From Hepsetus odoe (lineage: Eukaryota; Chordata; Actinopteri; Characiformes; Hepsetidae): 64,000 nt of DNA. Shown piece by piece: positions 37,226 through 49,269 of the stretch. The stretch spans positions 19,421,352 through 19,485,351 of the forward strand of contig CM029370.1 of assembly GCA_017165825.1 (NCBI GenBank), read 5' to 3'. The first letter of the stretch is position 1. The number at the start of each line of letters is the position of its first letter. The notes under the pieces are model-generated. The model was not told the DNA's origin, did not search any database, and saw only the letters and a program-made list of their open reading frames with translations. The position numbers were made by a program, and so were the translations under genes.

Positions 37226-38263
37226 TTAATATATTGACACGAAACATCGTCCTTCAGCTAATGGACTAAGCATGGGCAGATACTACATTAAACGAGCTGA
37301 AATTGGTATATCTGGGATAACTGACTAATTATGTATTTGTGTTTATTTTGCTGAATCGTTTCTTTTAGATATCAGGGATCCTTAACTACAGTACACATCT
37401 CTCATAGAGAAAGAAATTTTGTGATATTTGTTTTGGTGCAAGCCTGAATAATACAAATTTAATTTAGATTTAGCAACTGGTCAAGAATCCATGGAATGAG
37501 AGTAACAGAGAGTTGGTATTGGCTGCTTCACAGTGCCTCTAGAAATCATGGTGTCTCTTGTCTAGTGAGACACAGCAGAGACTCTACCACTTCAGCTCAA
37601 GCTCCAGCCTGGCTTGCACACTTATTATAACAACCATCTATGACTCACTTCTAGTAATGATTGTAACCCCATATACAGTGTATCTGCATTATGGGGTTAC
37701 TGTCTTGTTTTTAACCTGTTGCAAAATGTGCTTTAAGCTTGTGTGTCCTGGCTTCTCTTGCTTGTTTCCTTATTTTTGTGGAGTTCTGGATTAGTCTTCT
37801 CTGGTTCTGCCTGAGTGTGACCCTTGTTTGTGGTGATGATGATTAATGTTGGATTGTTTCTTATAAAATAACGATGTACGTGTCAAACACTGATGTTACA
37901 AATCTACTCCTTCAGCTGACCCTTCTCACACCCCACCAGTGCCCGCTGAGCCGGAAACAGCTGGCAGGAAAAAGAAGAACTAAGGTCTTCCACTGAAGAA
38001 GTTAGTAAGCAGAACAGGAAAATCCATCCCAGTAAACAAAAACACGAAGCGCTTAATGGGAATCTCTCAGTTAAGTGAAAGCTGTACTGCAGCATACATT
38101 TATAATAAAAGCCAGAAGGCTTTTTGTAGCAATGTAATAGAGGACATTTTTCTGGTTCCCTGATGAACCTCTCAATACATGGTTCTCTTAAGAACTGGCC
38201 AAACAAGAATTTTTTTTAGAAGAGAAATTGCGAGCCATCATATCCCTCAGCCTGTAAAAAATG

Positions 38264-38501
38264 AAGTGAAAGTGACTATTCTTGTCATTGCGAGGTCACA
38301 GCACAGCACACAGTGAACCACAAAAAATTGGACCTCTGCATTTAACCCATGCAAACACTGTGCAGCAGGGGGCAGCTATGCAAGCGCCCGGGGAGCAGTG
38401 ATGGGGACGGTACCTTGCTCAAGTGTACCTCAGGGCAACCTATTGGTAAGGGACAATCTTCCGATCCTGTGGCTAACTCCCTAACCACTAGGCCACATCT
38501 G
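38264..38501 (-). mobile_element. SINE type B, full length
   Basis: Runs from GAAGTGAAAGTGACTATTC through the CACAGTGAACCAC block, ACCTCTGCATTTAACCCATG and GGGGACGGTACCTTGCTCAA to the reversed head CTAACCACTAGGCCAC. This is one of the most complete type B copies. Confidence 0.85.
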
Positions 38502-40439
38502 AATGTGGCTCTTTTTCCCCCCATTCCCTTCTTTCGTATTGGTAATGAGCTGCTTCTTAAACACAATTGAAAAATCAGTCGACCAGACTGTGTTTATTTA
38601 GTAGAATCAACAGCTACTTTCTAATATTATATTATATTGTTCAAATATTTATCACACTATTACATTTATCATTTCTCACATTCTACCCAATACCCCATTA
38701 TAACAGGACTAGATGCAGAAAAAGCCTTTAAACTGCTGTAGTGAGATTAACTTTTCTGTTCAATTGTTTTGGTCACCTGGATTTAGGTTCTCTACTCTTT
38801 ACCTAAGCAAGCCATCTGTAACAATAATAACTTGTCCTCCATTTTTCCTCTACAACGTGGCACTAGACAGAGTTTCCCCTATTGCCCCTTTTGTTTATCT
38901 TGGCTGGCATTAGTGTTACATAATGAGACTGCTATTAAGAGCATGTAGAGCAGGGGGGCTCAATATATATACCAATATATGCCAATAGCATGTTCATACA
39001 CCTGCCGAGTCCCCGAACACTTTACAGAAGGTGTTTAATTGGTTAGAATTCTTTTTTAGAATATCTGGATTAAAAAATCATGTGCAGAAAAGTGAGCTCC
39101 TGCCTGTAAATTGGACTTATCACCTGTAGGTGCTCCAGTCTATTCCCTTTAAAATATACACAGAAAATTCTAGTATTTTATAATGCAGAGTACTTTTAAT
39201 GCATTCACATTTTCTTAACATATTGTTTTTACAAACTTATGCATTTGTGTGTTATTTCGAATTTGGAAAAACATACAAAGGTGGAAAGACTATGTGTGCC
39301 CAATATTAGATGCCATTGGGCATCTAACATAAAAAGATTATACTAAGTGATAGCAATAACCCTAAGCGGCAGCAAGTGGAGAATGTGTCCTGCAGCACTG
39401 CTTGTTTACATGCATAAGCTTGCTCTAAAGTTTCACCTTTCTTAAGCCATATCCAGATCCTGTATAAGAACAGTTTTAACATACTTAAAATTTGGACGTA
39501 GTTTAGACAATTCATGAAATATGATGGGAAATAACATGTTTGAACTCAACTGATCTATTCCACTGACGGTGATTTCAAACACTGGGCTATGGATGAACTT
39601 TAAAGCAAGCATACATTATTGGTTATTTTTTAATATTTCAAGCAACTTTAAACTTCTTTGGATAGTTAAATGGATGGATATTTATGTCTTTAGATATAAC
39701 CTTGCAGTTTTACCTCATCTAACCGTACCACCTAATTCTCTCCTAGATAATTAACCGAACATTTATCACTGTTTTATGAGAGACTACAAATTCTGGTAAA
39801 ATTCCAAACTCCGACTGTGTATAGAAAACATTACTGTGAATTTGTCTTCATATAATCATTCCATTTAAAATTGTTCATCATCTGCTCTGGTGTATATGTA
39901 CGGCTAAAGAAGCATGACTTTGTTTCTTTGTTTATCTTTAAAATCCCATGTACTGTAAAGGTTCAGCACCAATTAAAGATTTCTTCAAATTGATAACCTT
40001 CAATTGTACGTATATAATGCCAGCATCACACCATTTCCAAAGGTGAAGCCTGATTTACGAGGGCCTGACAAGCCAGTGGATAGCTTTGTAGAAGTGAAAG
40101 TGGGAAGTTATGAGCTTGATTAGGCACGTTTAAAGCCCTGCTTTGTAGGGAAGCACTTGTCAGTGTTCTGAGTTGGCAGTTTAATTATATTACTGTGCAA
40201 TTTTTGTTAGAATAATAACAAACAGACATGGTTAATAACTACTACATTTATTTAAACATTAAGATTTTACTGTATAAATACATAAATATTTGTATGCTTG
40301 TCTACTTTATACTCATTACTTGTCAATATTTAGTCTTTTTCCTGTTTAATTGCCTTCTGTTGTGTGCTGAATGTTCACATCTCTGACTTTTGTATTGTTT
40401 AGTTTTATTTTAGACTATGAATGCATCAAAAGGAGAGGA
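38502..40439. other. AT-rich non-coding stretch, nothing recognised
   Basis: No motif-bearing frame, no transposon end recognised. Confidence 0.55.
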
Positions 40440-40612
40440 ACAGCCTCTAACTTAAAGGACTTGAAGGATCTGCTGCTGTTGTCTTGGTGCCAGACACCCA
40501 AGCTCACCTTCAAAGGTCTTGTGGATTCATGTCTTAACTGGCGAGAGCTGTTATGTGGAGACCTACATGATATTAGAAAGGGGTTTTAATGTTATGGCTG
40601 ATTAGTGTTTGG
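40440..40612 (+). mobile_element. 3' end fragment of the second Tc1-like family
   Basis: Reads NLKDLKDLLLLSWCQ, then GLVDS, the degraded transposase carboxyl end, followed by the terminal sequence TTTTAATGTTATGGCTGATT. 5' truncated and mutated. Confidence 0.7.
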
Positions 40613-41889
40613 TTCTTCTATATATACATACACATATATATATAATATCTCCCATGTATTTTCCTCAAAAGAGTGGGATTGCAAAGTGAGACCATCAGCA
40701 CTTACACTACTGCAGAATGGTTACTGTACTATTCACTTTGGACCATGAAGATCTCAATGATAAAATGTGACTTCTTCTGAATTAATGCAGAATTCTTTTT
40801 TGGCGATCATCACACCACCTGATATCCTTCTCAGTTCTCCTCTCAGCCAGAAGTCTCCAAAAACCTCTGCAATGATTACACATTATCTGATACATAACAT
40901 CCAGGAGCACGGCCTCAGTGGTTAGGAAAGGTGGTGGTAATCACCAGCGGGGTATTTGCTGAGCTCTGAGAGCCAGAGCTCTGGGAGATATACAGGTAAC
41001 GAGAGCAATCTTCCCAGCAGGCAGGTGCCTACTTATTGGACGTCTTCAATGCAGGAGATGTGAGAAAGGCCGAGAGGCAGCCAGCAGCTCATCTCTGCAG
41101 ATGTGTTAAGCTCGGCTCTCCTGTGGTGCATGCTCTGCCCAGCAGCATTTACCAAGTCATTACAGTGCATCTTTAGCCTACAAGAGGTGCACAATTTGGA
41201 GCCATTCACCTTCTCAAATCAGCCTCAAGGTGCTTAGAACTAGGTCTTTGGAGAAGCCAACACCACTATGCCTCACGCCTTAATTTAATTTAGCTGTTTA
41301 TCCTCCATTTGCACTCTTGAGTGTGTCTTTTTGTCTTTGTTCTTGGCTTCACAATAACAAGGCAATTTCAGTTTGGCACCACAATAATAAAAAGGTTAAG
41401 TATGCAGAGATTCAGTGAGTCACTCAAAGGAAGTGAATGAGATTGGAACTGCATCATTCTCTGTAGAACAGAGCAAACTAAAAATGAGATTTTGCTCACT
41501 TTGTGAGTTGAATCTTTTACATTTCAATTGTAATGTGCTAAAAAGCTCAATTTTCATGAGCAGCAGATATAGATTCAGGTTCAGATAAAAGACGATTCAT
41601 CATATGGAAGGTGAAAAGCAGTCAAATGGTATTTCCGGTAATATCATTTTGCCTTCTCTGAACTAAATCTGCAGCTTTCCTCTGAAGACATGATCCAGTT
41701 TGAAGAAGCTTTTGTTCATTAATTGGTAAAATATCTTCCTTCGCCCTTATGAACTACCCAGTGTCCCGAAAGAAATATCACTGATCCTTTATCAGAGGCT
41801 TCAGGCCGTTGAGATTTCCATTTCCTTCGAAGAGAACGATTGTAACTTTTGTTTTTCTAAAGGAAATCATTCGCTGTCTTACTGATTCC

Positions 41890-44440
41890 TGATACTGGTA
41901 GTATTGCTGAAAGTACAGATACTGGTGTTTAGTATTAGTGTTCAGTACCAGTGCTTATTATAGGTTCTAGTGTTCAGTTTAGTTTTTAGTGTTACTATTG
42001 GTGTTTGCTGCTGGTAGTATTTGGGGATCGATATTGGTGTTTAGTGTTGGTGTTCAGTATGAATTATTATGATTCATATTAGGAAGATTAGTATTGGCTT
42101 TATATTTATACTTATCATTCACAGCTGGTGTTCTGTAAAAGGGTTCAGTATTAGTTCTGGATGTCTGTATTGGTGTTTGCTACTATAAGTATTTAGTGTT
42201 TGATACTGGTATTTAGTGTTAGATCTGGTGTTCTGTACTGGTGTATGCAGTTGATACTACTTGGTGTTTAATACTGATAGAATTAGTGTTCAGTATTAAT
42301 ATTTTCTAATGAGTGTTGTGTTCAGTACTGGTACATGATCTTGCAGTTCAGTATTCAGTTTTGGTACTGATTATAAGAGTTTGTTGAGGGAATTTGTTTT
42401 TATGTAAGTGTAAAATGTTGTGTTGAGTAATTTGTGTGTTGTGTTCATCGTGTTAAGTGCTATGTTTGACAGTACTGAAGTATTAATGTTTCATGAATAG
42501 TGTTTTCCAGTATTGTATTTATGAGTACTGGTGTTCTATATTTGTGTTTCATACCTACTTGGTGTTTAGTTTTTGTGTTTCATGAGTACTGGTGCTCAGT
42601 ATTTATTTTCCATGAGTATTGTTTTTTCATGAGTACTTGGTGCTCAGTATTGTTGTTTCATGAGCACTCTGTTTTCAGAACTGGTGTTCCATGAGCACTT
42701 GGTGTTCAGCACTAATGCAGTATAAGTACCCTGTGTTCAGTACAGGTGTCTCAGGATAACTTGGTGCTCAGTACTGGTGACTCAGGATTACTTGGTGTTC
42801 AGTACTTGGTGTCTCATGAGTACTTGGTGTTCAGTACTGGTGTCTCAGGATTACTTGGTGTTCAGTACTTGGTGTCTCATGAGTACTTGGTGTCTAGTAC
42901 TGGTGTCTCAATGTTTGGTGTTCAGTACTGAGTCCATGAGTAATTCTTGTGTTCAATAATTATGTCCAGGATTACTTATGTTCAGTACTGGTGTCTCAGG
43001 ATTACTTGGTATTCAGTGCTGGTGTCTCCAGGAGCACTTGGTGTTCAGTACTGGTGTCTCAGGGATTACTTATGTTCAGTACTGGTGTCTCATGAGTACT
43101 TGGTGTTCATTAATGTCCTAGGATTACTGGTGTTCAGTACTGGTGTCTCAGGATTACGTGGTGTTCAGTACTGGTGTCTCAGGATTACTTGGTGTTCAGC
43201 TCTGGTGTCTCAGGATTACTTGGTGTTCAGCACTGGTGTCTCATGAGTACTTGGTGTTCAGTACTGGTGTCTCATGAGTACTTGGTGTTCAGCACTGGTG
43301 CTCCAGGATTACTGTTGTTCAGGTGTCTCAAGATTACTTGGTGTTCAGTACTGGTGTCTCATGAGTACTTGGTGTTCAGCACGGGTGTCTCAGGATTAAT
43401 GCAGGCCAGTACTGGTGTCTCAGGATTACTTGGTGTTCAGCTCAGGTCTCAGGATTACGCAGGTTCAGCACTGGTGTTCCTGCGAGTACTTGGTGTCTGT
43501 ACTGGTGTCTCATGAGTACTTGGTGTTCAGTACTGGGTGTCTCTGTGATTACTTGTTGTTCAGGTGTCTCAAGATTACTTGGTGTTCAGTACTGGTGTCC
43601 TGCGAGTACTTCAGGTTCAGCACGGGTGTCTCAGGATTACTTGGTGTTCCAGTACTGAGTCTCAGAATTACTTGGTGTTCAGTACTTGGTGTCTCATGAG
43701 TACTTGGTGTTCAGTACTGGTGTCTCAGCGTTACTTGGTGTTCAGTACTGGTGTCTCATGAGTACTTGGTGTTCAATACTGGTGTCTCAGGATTACTTGG
43801 TGTTCAGTACTGGTGTCTCAGGATTACTTGGTATTCAGTGCTGGTGTCTCAGGAGTACTTGGTGTTCAGTACTGGTGTCTCAGGATTACTTGGTGTTCAG
43901 TACTGGTGTCTCAGGATTACTTGGTGTTCAGTACTGGTGTCTCAGGATTACTTGGTGCTCAGTACTGGAGTCTCATGAGTACTTGGTGCTCAGTACTGGT
44001 GTCTCATGAGTACTTGGTGTTCAGTACTGGTGTCTCAGGATTACTTGGTGCTCAGTACTGGTGTCTCATGAGTACTTGGTGCTCAGTACTGGTGTCTCAG
44101 GATTACTTGGTGTTCAGTACTGGTGTCTCATGAGTACTTGGTGTTCAGTACTGGTGTCTCATGAGTACTTGGTGTTCAGTACTGGTGTCTCAGGATTACT
44201 TGGTGCTCAGTACTGGTGTCTCAGGATTACTTGGTGCTCAGTACTGGTGTCTCATGAGTACTTGGTGTTCAGTACTGCTGTCTCAGGATTACTTGGTGCT
44301 CAGTACTGGTGTCTCATAAGTACTTGGTGTTCAGTACTGGTGTCTCAGGATTACTTGGTGTTCAGTACTGGTGTCTCATGAGTACTTGGTGCTCAGTACT
44401 GGTGTCTCATGAGTACTTGGTGTTCAGTACTGCTGTACTC
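41890..44440. repeat. Minisatellite, 31-bp unit, about 2.5 kb
   Basis: From about 42720 to 44440 the sequence is a tandem array of a 31-bp unit: TACTGGTGTCTCATGAG followed by TACTTGGTGTTCAG. Units come in two kinds, with CTCATGAGTAC or CTCAGGATTAC in the middle, and vary TGTTCAG/TGCTCAG. By length there are about 55 units. The right half is nearly uniform. Towards 41890 the array decays to scattered TTCAGTA and ACTGGTGTT words. Tandem units without ordinary stop codons make apparent open frames here that do not code. Confidence 0.95.
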
Positions 44441-44657
44441 TCAGTAGTACTTTGGTCTTGCTGGTTTCGAGTTTTAGGGAGGAGCGCAGGAAGGGATCAG
44501 TCTAAGGATCAGAATCGTTAAAGTGCCCGCTTTCTGTCTTTTGAAGAGAACGGTTGGAGAAGCGATGCGCCCTGTTTCCTCCGAGCTGCTGAGACTCAGC
44601 CAGAGAGACGAGCTGAAGGAAATGAGCCTCGTCCTGCTCGGTGTGGTTGCAGTTACC

Positions 44658-44793
44658 GCTCAGTGCTCAGGGCTCAGGGCTCAGGGCTCAGTGTTCAGGG
44701 CTCAGTGTTCAGGGCTCAGTGCTCAGGGCTCAGTGCTCAGGGCTCAGTGCTCAGGGCTCAGTGCTCAGGGCTCAGTGCTCAGGGCTCAGAGCT
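44658..44793. repeat. Second minisatellite, 14-bp unit (GCTCAGTGCTCAGG)
   Basis: About ten copies, each made of two 7-bp halves GCTCAGT and GCTCAGG, with occasional GTTCAGG. It shares the TG(C/T)TCAG core with the neighbouring 31-bp array and lies immediately before the GC-rich candidate promoter of esr2. Confidence 0.92.
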
Positions 44794-44796
44794 CGG

Positions 44797-44885
44797 CGCG
44801 CTCTCTCCTCCCCTCGGGCTGCTTTAGGTGGGAAAGGTCGGGGATACTCGGGTGGGCGGGGACGGTGACGCAGGGAGGATAAGTA
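44797..44885 (+). promoter_or_regulatory. Putative esr2 promoter segment, GC-rich and TATA-less
   Basis: A short GC-rich stretch, unlike its AT-rich surroundings, contains an Sp1-type GC box (GGGCGGGG at 44854-44861) and a CRE/AP-1-like TGACGCA right after it. It sits between the 14-bp minisatellite and a CA/GA microsatellite, roughly 270 bp before the proposed leader-exon donor. No TATA box is seen. Calling it a promoter is inference from composition and position. Confidence 0.35.
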
Positions 44886-44901
44886 AGAGCGCAAAGGTGT
44901 G

Positions 44902-44966
<65 letters not shown>

Positions 44967-44975
44967 AGAGAGAGA
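44902..44975. repeat. (CA)n/(GA)n microsatellite at the esr2 5' end
   Basis: A short CA run, about 24 GA repeats, then AAAGAGAAAGAG. It separates the GC box from the proposed leader exon, so length changes here would alter promoter spacing. Confidence 0.95.
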
Positions 44976-45000
44976 TCTAGTACATAATCCAGACACATGA

Positions 45001-45154
45001 GCACAGATAGCTGTGACTGTCCACTTCCTCTCCTCGCCTGAGTTTTCTCACAGGCTGGGAGGGGGGCAGTTGAGGATCATCACTTTTGGAGAAAGTCTTT
45101 TCCCTCGGAATAGTGAAGATCCTCCAGTTCTTGTTGCTGAGCTCAGCGCTGCAG
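45001..45154 (+). other. esr2: Candidate non-coding first exon of esr2 (3' end at 45154; start uncertain)
   Basis: A strong splice donor, GCAG followed by GTAAGC, ends this stretch at 45154/45155. It lies in a GC-rich, unique segment just after a GC box and a GA tract, and upstream of the 5.6-kb interval leading to the first coding exon, whose acceptor (pyrimidine tract then CAG) is at 50779-50780. Fish and mammalian esr2 genes commonly have untranslated leader exons, so this is a reasonable leader exon. The 5' boundary given is arbitrary: no TATA box is visible and no transcript evidence is available. Confidence 0.45.
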
Positions 45155-47348
45155 GTAAGCACTGCTCTCCTATTTGAGAACTTCTGTGTCCTCTACACAC
45201 TAGATTCAGGACCGAGATAGACAGCATCTGCTGGAAAAGTCCCGGCTGGATCATTCTGGTGGGAGCAGGAGAACCCCAGATCATGAACACATTGTGTCCC
45301 TCAGCTGTTTTTATCTGGAAGGACCTCACACTGACTAGTCTGATTCACCTGCTGGTTGACTCTAATAATGAGCTGCTTCTGGATCAGATATCAAGTTGTA
45401 AATAAAGGATTAAAAGAATAAAGTGGCTCTGAGCAAGGATCTGTTAACGCCTTAAAGGTGAAGGGTCAGGGGAAATGCTCAATCTCATCTCCAGATTTCA
45501 GGTAACAGGTGCCAGGTGTTGCAGAACAGCCGCAGAAACTGCATCACCATCTAATCTGTGAACCACTTTGGCATCAAATGCTCACTTTAGGCGTAGTGTC
45601 ATGTAGACGGTCTGCTGGGAAAGGGACTGTGCTGTAAGTGAAAGACTGTAGGCCACAGCGACAGCATTTCCACTGCCTTGAAACATCCTGATTTACTGCT
45701 GTTCCTTGGACATTATACAAATTCCCTTCGCCTCGGAACGCAAGATTCGTGGGGGTGTCCCGTCCGACTAAAATAGCCCAAAGGTCAGTTGCCTTGGGGT
45801 CAGTCTGTTTTTTTGGCGCATCTATCGCCAAATGATGAATGGTGGTTAATTAATGAAAGCTTTTTTGTTTCCTATTTTATTTTATTCTCACAGTCAAATA
45901 AACGTTGTTTCCTAGTTTTAGGATGCTGTAACAATGTCTTATTTATTTGTTTATTTTCTGTTTTTTATCTGTTTTTATCTGCGTTCTTTCATTTTTCTTC
46001 TCAGATGGAAACGCTTGCTTCTTCCTCCACTGTATTGTCCACTGACAGTGTCATGTCCCGGTTGTGCAAGATGCTGAAAGGCAACAGGCACAAGCTGTGT
46101 TTCCTCTCACTGTCTGTTGAGGATGAACAGTTTAATGAGACATGAAACGGCTGAGACCTATTTGTGATTTTTCCTTCACACTGAATTTGCTCTGAACTCC
46201 AAATTTGACACAAACGTCCAAAATGTCATGTCTTTGCCTTAAAAAACAGCTTCTGATGTTCAGTCCTCGTGTGCAATCAGCAGGCAGGACTAACTGCAAC
46301 ACTGAGAGGAAAACCTGAAATGAAATGAGTGACAGTGTTCGTCCCCTGTGTTTGCTGCAGTACCATGTCATGCATTATTCATTGCAAAGGGTGTAAATCA
46401 ATAGCCATTCTTCAGAGCTTTAATGGATCATAATTCAGTGTAGTTTAGTTCATTGCATATTCAAAATGTAAAAAAAATATAGAAAATATTCAAAAATGTT
46501 CCAAAATGCCAAAATCAATGTTAATCTCTAATTACTATTTTAAGCCTCATGTGTCTTTTGTTTTTTTTTTTGTTTTTTTTTTGGAATGTGCCACACCTTT
46601 CTCATCAGGACTGGAAGTGCTGAAGGCCCGGTTCCCACTCCTCCTCTTCAGGGAATGGTTTCCCTCTCTGGCTCTCCCTTATCCTTTTTCCGCCTCAGAG
46701 AAGGGAGTGAGGGAAGCCGGAGTGGGGGATAGCTCTGTGGCCTTGGGCTTTTGTTTCTGGTATGCACCGTTTGCCAGGAGTTTTCTTTATCTGAAATGAA
46801 CTTTCTCTTCTTTTTTTTTTAATAACCTTTTTTTAATAGGCAGTCATGTTTAAGCTTTATTGACCCTCGGTCAGAATTCTGTCCGACTTCCATTTTTCAG
46901 GATGGAGGATAATGATGCTTAGTCCATTGAATGAATTAGAGGTGGTTTGAGATATTAATACTGGCTATAGGACACGGATGAGGCCACTTGTAGGAAAATG
47001 TGAGAAAGTGCTCAGGGATTCACACCAACACAGATTTTCTTTCAGTTTACTTGCTTGCCGCGGTACTTATGCAGTTATTAAAATACATCAAGTGGAAATA
47101 ATTCAGACATTTCAGTCAAATGAAAATCAAAGCATCAGCTTCAACACTTACATCAGCCACAATTTAGGCATATTGTGCAGCTGAGATTCTGGCTGTAATA
47201 ACAGTACAGGGAGTTGCCATTGGGGACTGTTTTTACCATCTGTTGGTTTAAACTTAAATGCTTGAAAGTGCATAGTGTTCTGTGTAAATCAGTTTTTTTC
47301 TGTACAGTAGTATTTTATTTCCTAACATTCTTCTGACAAATGGTAAAA

Positions 47349-47418
47349 TGTGTGGTGTGTGCGCAAGTGTGTGTGCTTGTGCGTGTGTGTGTGCGTGTGC
47401 GTGTGCTTGTGCGTGTTG
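47349..47418. repeat. Imperfect GT-rich repeat (esr2 intron 1)
   Basis: GT and GC alternation with GTGCTTGTGCGT words. Purine-pyrimidine alternation of this kind can favour Z-DNA. Confidence 0.85.
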
Positions 47419-48058
47419 ACTGTGGATGCATATGGACGAATTAACTAGAAGACTGGCTAGACACTGGGACTTTTTTTTTTTTTCAATAAATTAAAAAAAA
47501 AATCATTATGATATAATAATAATTTAATTATAATTTAAAATAATCATTTGCACACAGGCAGATTTGAGGAGCCCTTGCATATGAGTCCCATTTGAGGGGA
47601 AACTGAATTATGCCTCTGCTGTGCACATAAATAATAAGGAGTAAATAAATCTATACATAAAATGATGTAACATTATTTCATTAATGCATAACTGCATGGT
47701 ATCATTGTCTTTTCATGCATTCATTCAGACAGTCATCATTAAATCTGTGATCCCAGTCGGGATGAACAACTAGTGAAAGTGAATGAGTAAGTAATAAAGG
47801 ACATATTGCACAGCATTAGATGTACCTTTTAGGTGATGTTTTAACTTCTCTGTAGGGATTGATTTTTCCATGTGCTCTGTGTGCAGGCTTGGTTAGCACA
47901 CAAGATTAGTTGTGTTTGAATGCCTTTGACAGATTGTTGATTTCAATGTCTGCCTCCCTGTTGTGAATATGAAACTCTGTGTACCTCGGCTTGGGCCAGG
48001 CTTTTTATCATGCTTTCTTCTGGGTTTAAAAGTCCTTGGCAGACAAAGATCTGTTGAC

Positions 48059-48083
48059 TTTTTTTTTTTTTTTTTTTTTTTTT
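48059..48083. repeat. Poly-T tract (esr2 intron 1)
   Basis: Uninterrupted T run of about 25. No retroposon body is recognised on either side. Confidence 0.9.
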
Positions 48084-49269
48084 GCTGGGCGTCTCTATCC
48101 AGTCAGTGAATCTGGGATGTGCTGGTAAGTTTTGCAAATGCTCCACTTCTGCCTGCCTCCTAGTTACTTCTGTTAATTAGAAAACAGTCTATGAAATAAC
48201 ATTTCATGATCAGAGCAGCATGAAATTTGTTTTATTGGCAGAGGCTAACAATAGAAATGCACCCAAGACATTTTCTGTTTGTTCTTGATTCAAGTTGTGT
48301 CGACTGAGAAAATTTTGATTATTGCTTAATTCTGCTTTAATTGGGTACAGTGTGCAATGTCTCTGCAAAGCACGAAAGTAAATTTTCCTAAGAGCAAGCA
48401 AGAAGCCCTTGAGACTTCATCTTAGATTAACGGTCCCCCTACATACAGCTGCCAGCAGTGGGTGGAAAGTTCAGTGCCTGTCAGTTTTCAGTGGTATATT
48501 ATTCTGAGGTTGTGGAATAGATATGCATGAGCATACAGTCTTTCTCATTTTCATTATTGTTGCAAAAGTAATTGAAGTTTTTACCTTCCAAAAATGCTGC
48601 CAAGAAGTGGTGCCGTGTCTTTGGGCAGCTGAAATGGCAATTTGATACGCCATATTTGGGTGATGTGGAAAAAATATAACATTGAGACATTTTCTAAATA
48701 CATGCTGTACTGGGCAGGGGTATCTATATTGGTTGATAAACTACTTGAAACAGATCGCACTGGCATAGGTTTTGTAGATGAGACTGGATACCTCTGATTT
48801 ATAATTGTTATCTCTATGCACTGGAGTGGTTCCACATGCCCTTTTGTAGTGACTCAAAAATCACATCACATGACTTAATTCAGAACCTAGGATTGTGTAA
48901 ATTAAAACAACTATTAATCTCTCTCTCAGATTATGCTTCTGTGTGATGAGACATGTGGTTGATCAGTGTCATGCTGCCCACTTCTGCTTTTTTAAAATGC
49001 TGGAGTTAAATTAAACCAGTCGGTGCCAACGTGTGACCGGTTATTGGGTCTTGCTATATTGCATCATTTCTTCTTTTTCTTAAAAAGCTTAGAGCTGCTT
49101 ATTGCAGTTTGTGCCTGTCACCAAGTCACAATTTGCTCTATGAGCAGACTTTCAACAATTATTAACTCGGCATTGCGGTGTTTTTTGCCTGCAACAGCCA
49201 CTGTAACGTTAACATTGTGACCTATTTCCCCTGTGATGTTCTGGTTTTGGCTTTTGTTCTATTTATGAA

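Larger units (their letters stand above)
45155..49269. other. 5' part of proposed esr2 intron 1, no coding content seen
   Basis: Lies between the proposed leader-exon donor and the first coding exon. It holds a GT-rich repeat and a poly-T tract. A GC-richer block at about 46590-46770 stands out but has no recognised motif. Confidence 0.5.

Noticed and set aside
42720..44440. CRISPR-like array of repeats
   Set aside because: Units are contiguous 31-bp tandem copies without unique spacers, in vertebrate DNA.
42500..44521. Many overlapping 60-113-codon open frames starting MS and ending GVS
   Set aside because: They are products of the 31-bp minisatellite. Each TCATGAG unit supplies both an ATG and a TGA in different frames, and 31 is not a multiple of three, so all frames look open in turn. 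No gene is supported.
44523..44882. 119-codon + strand frame beginning MPAFCLLKRTVGEAM
   Set aside because: Most of it reads through the 14-bp GCTCAG array. The unique first 45 codons match no family I know and have no splice evidence.
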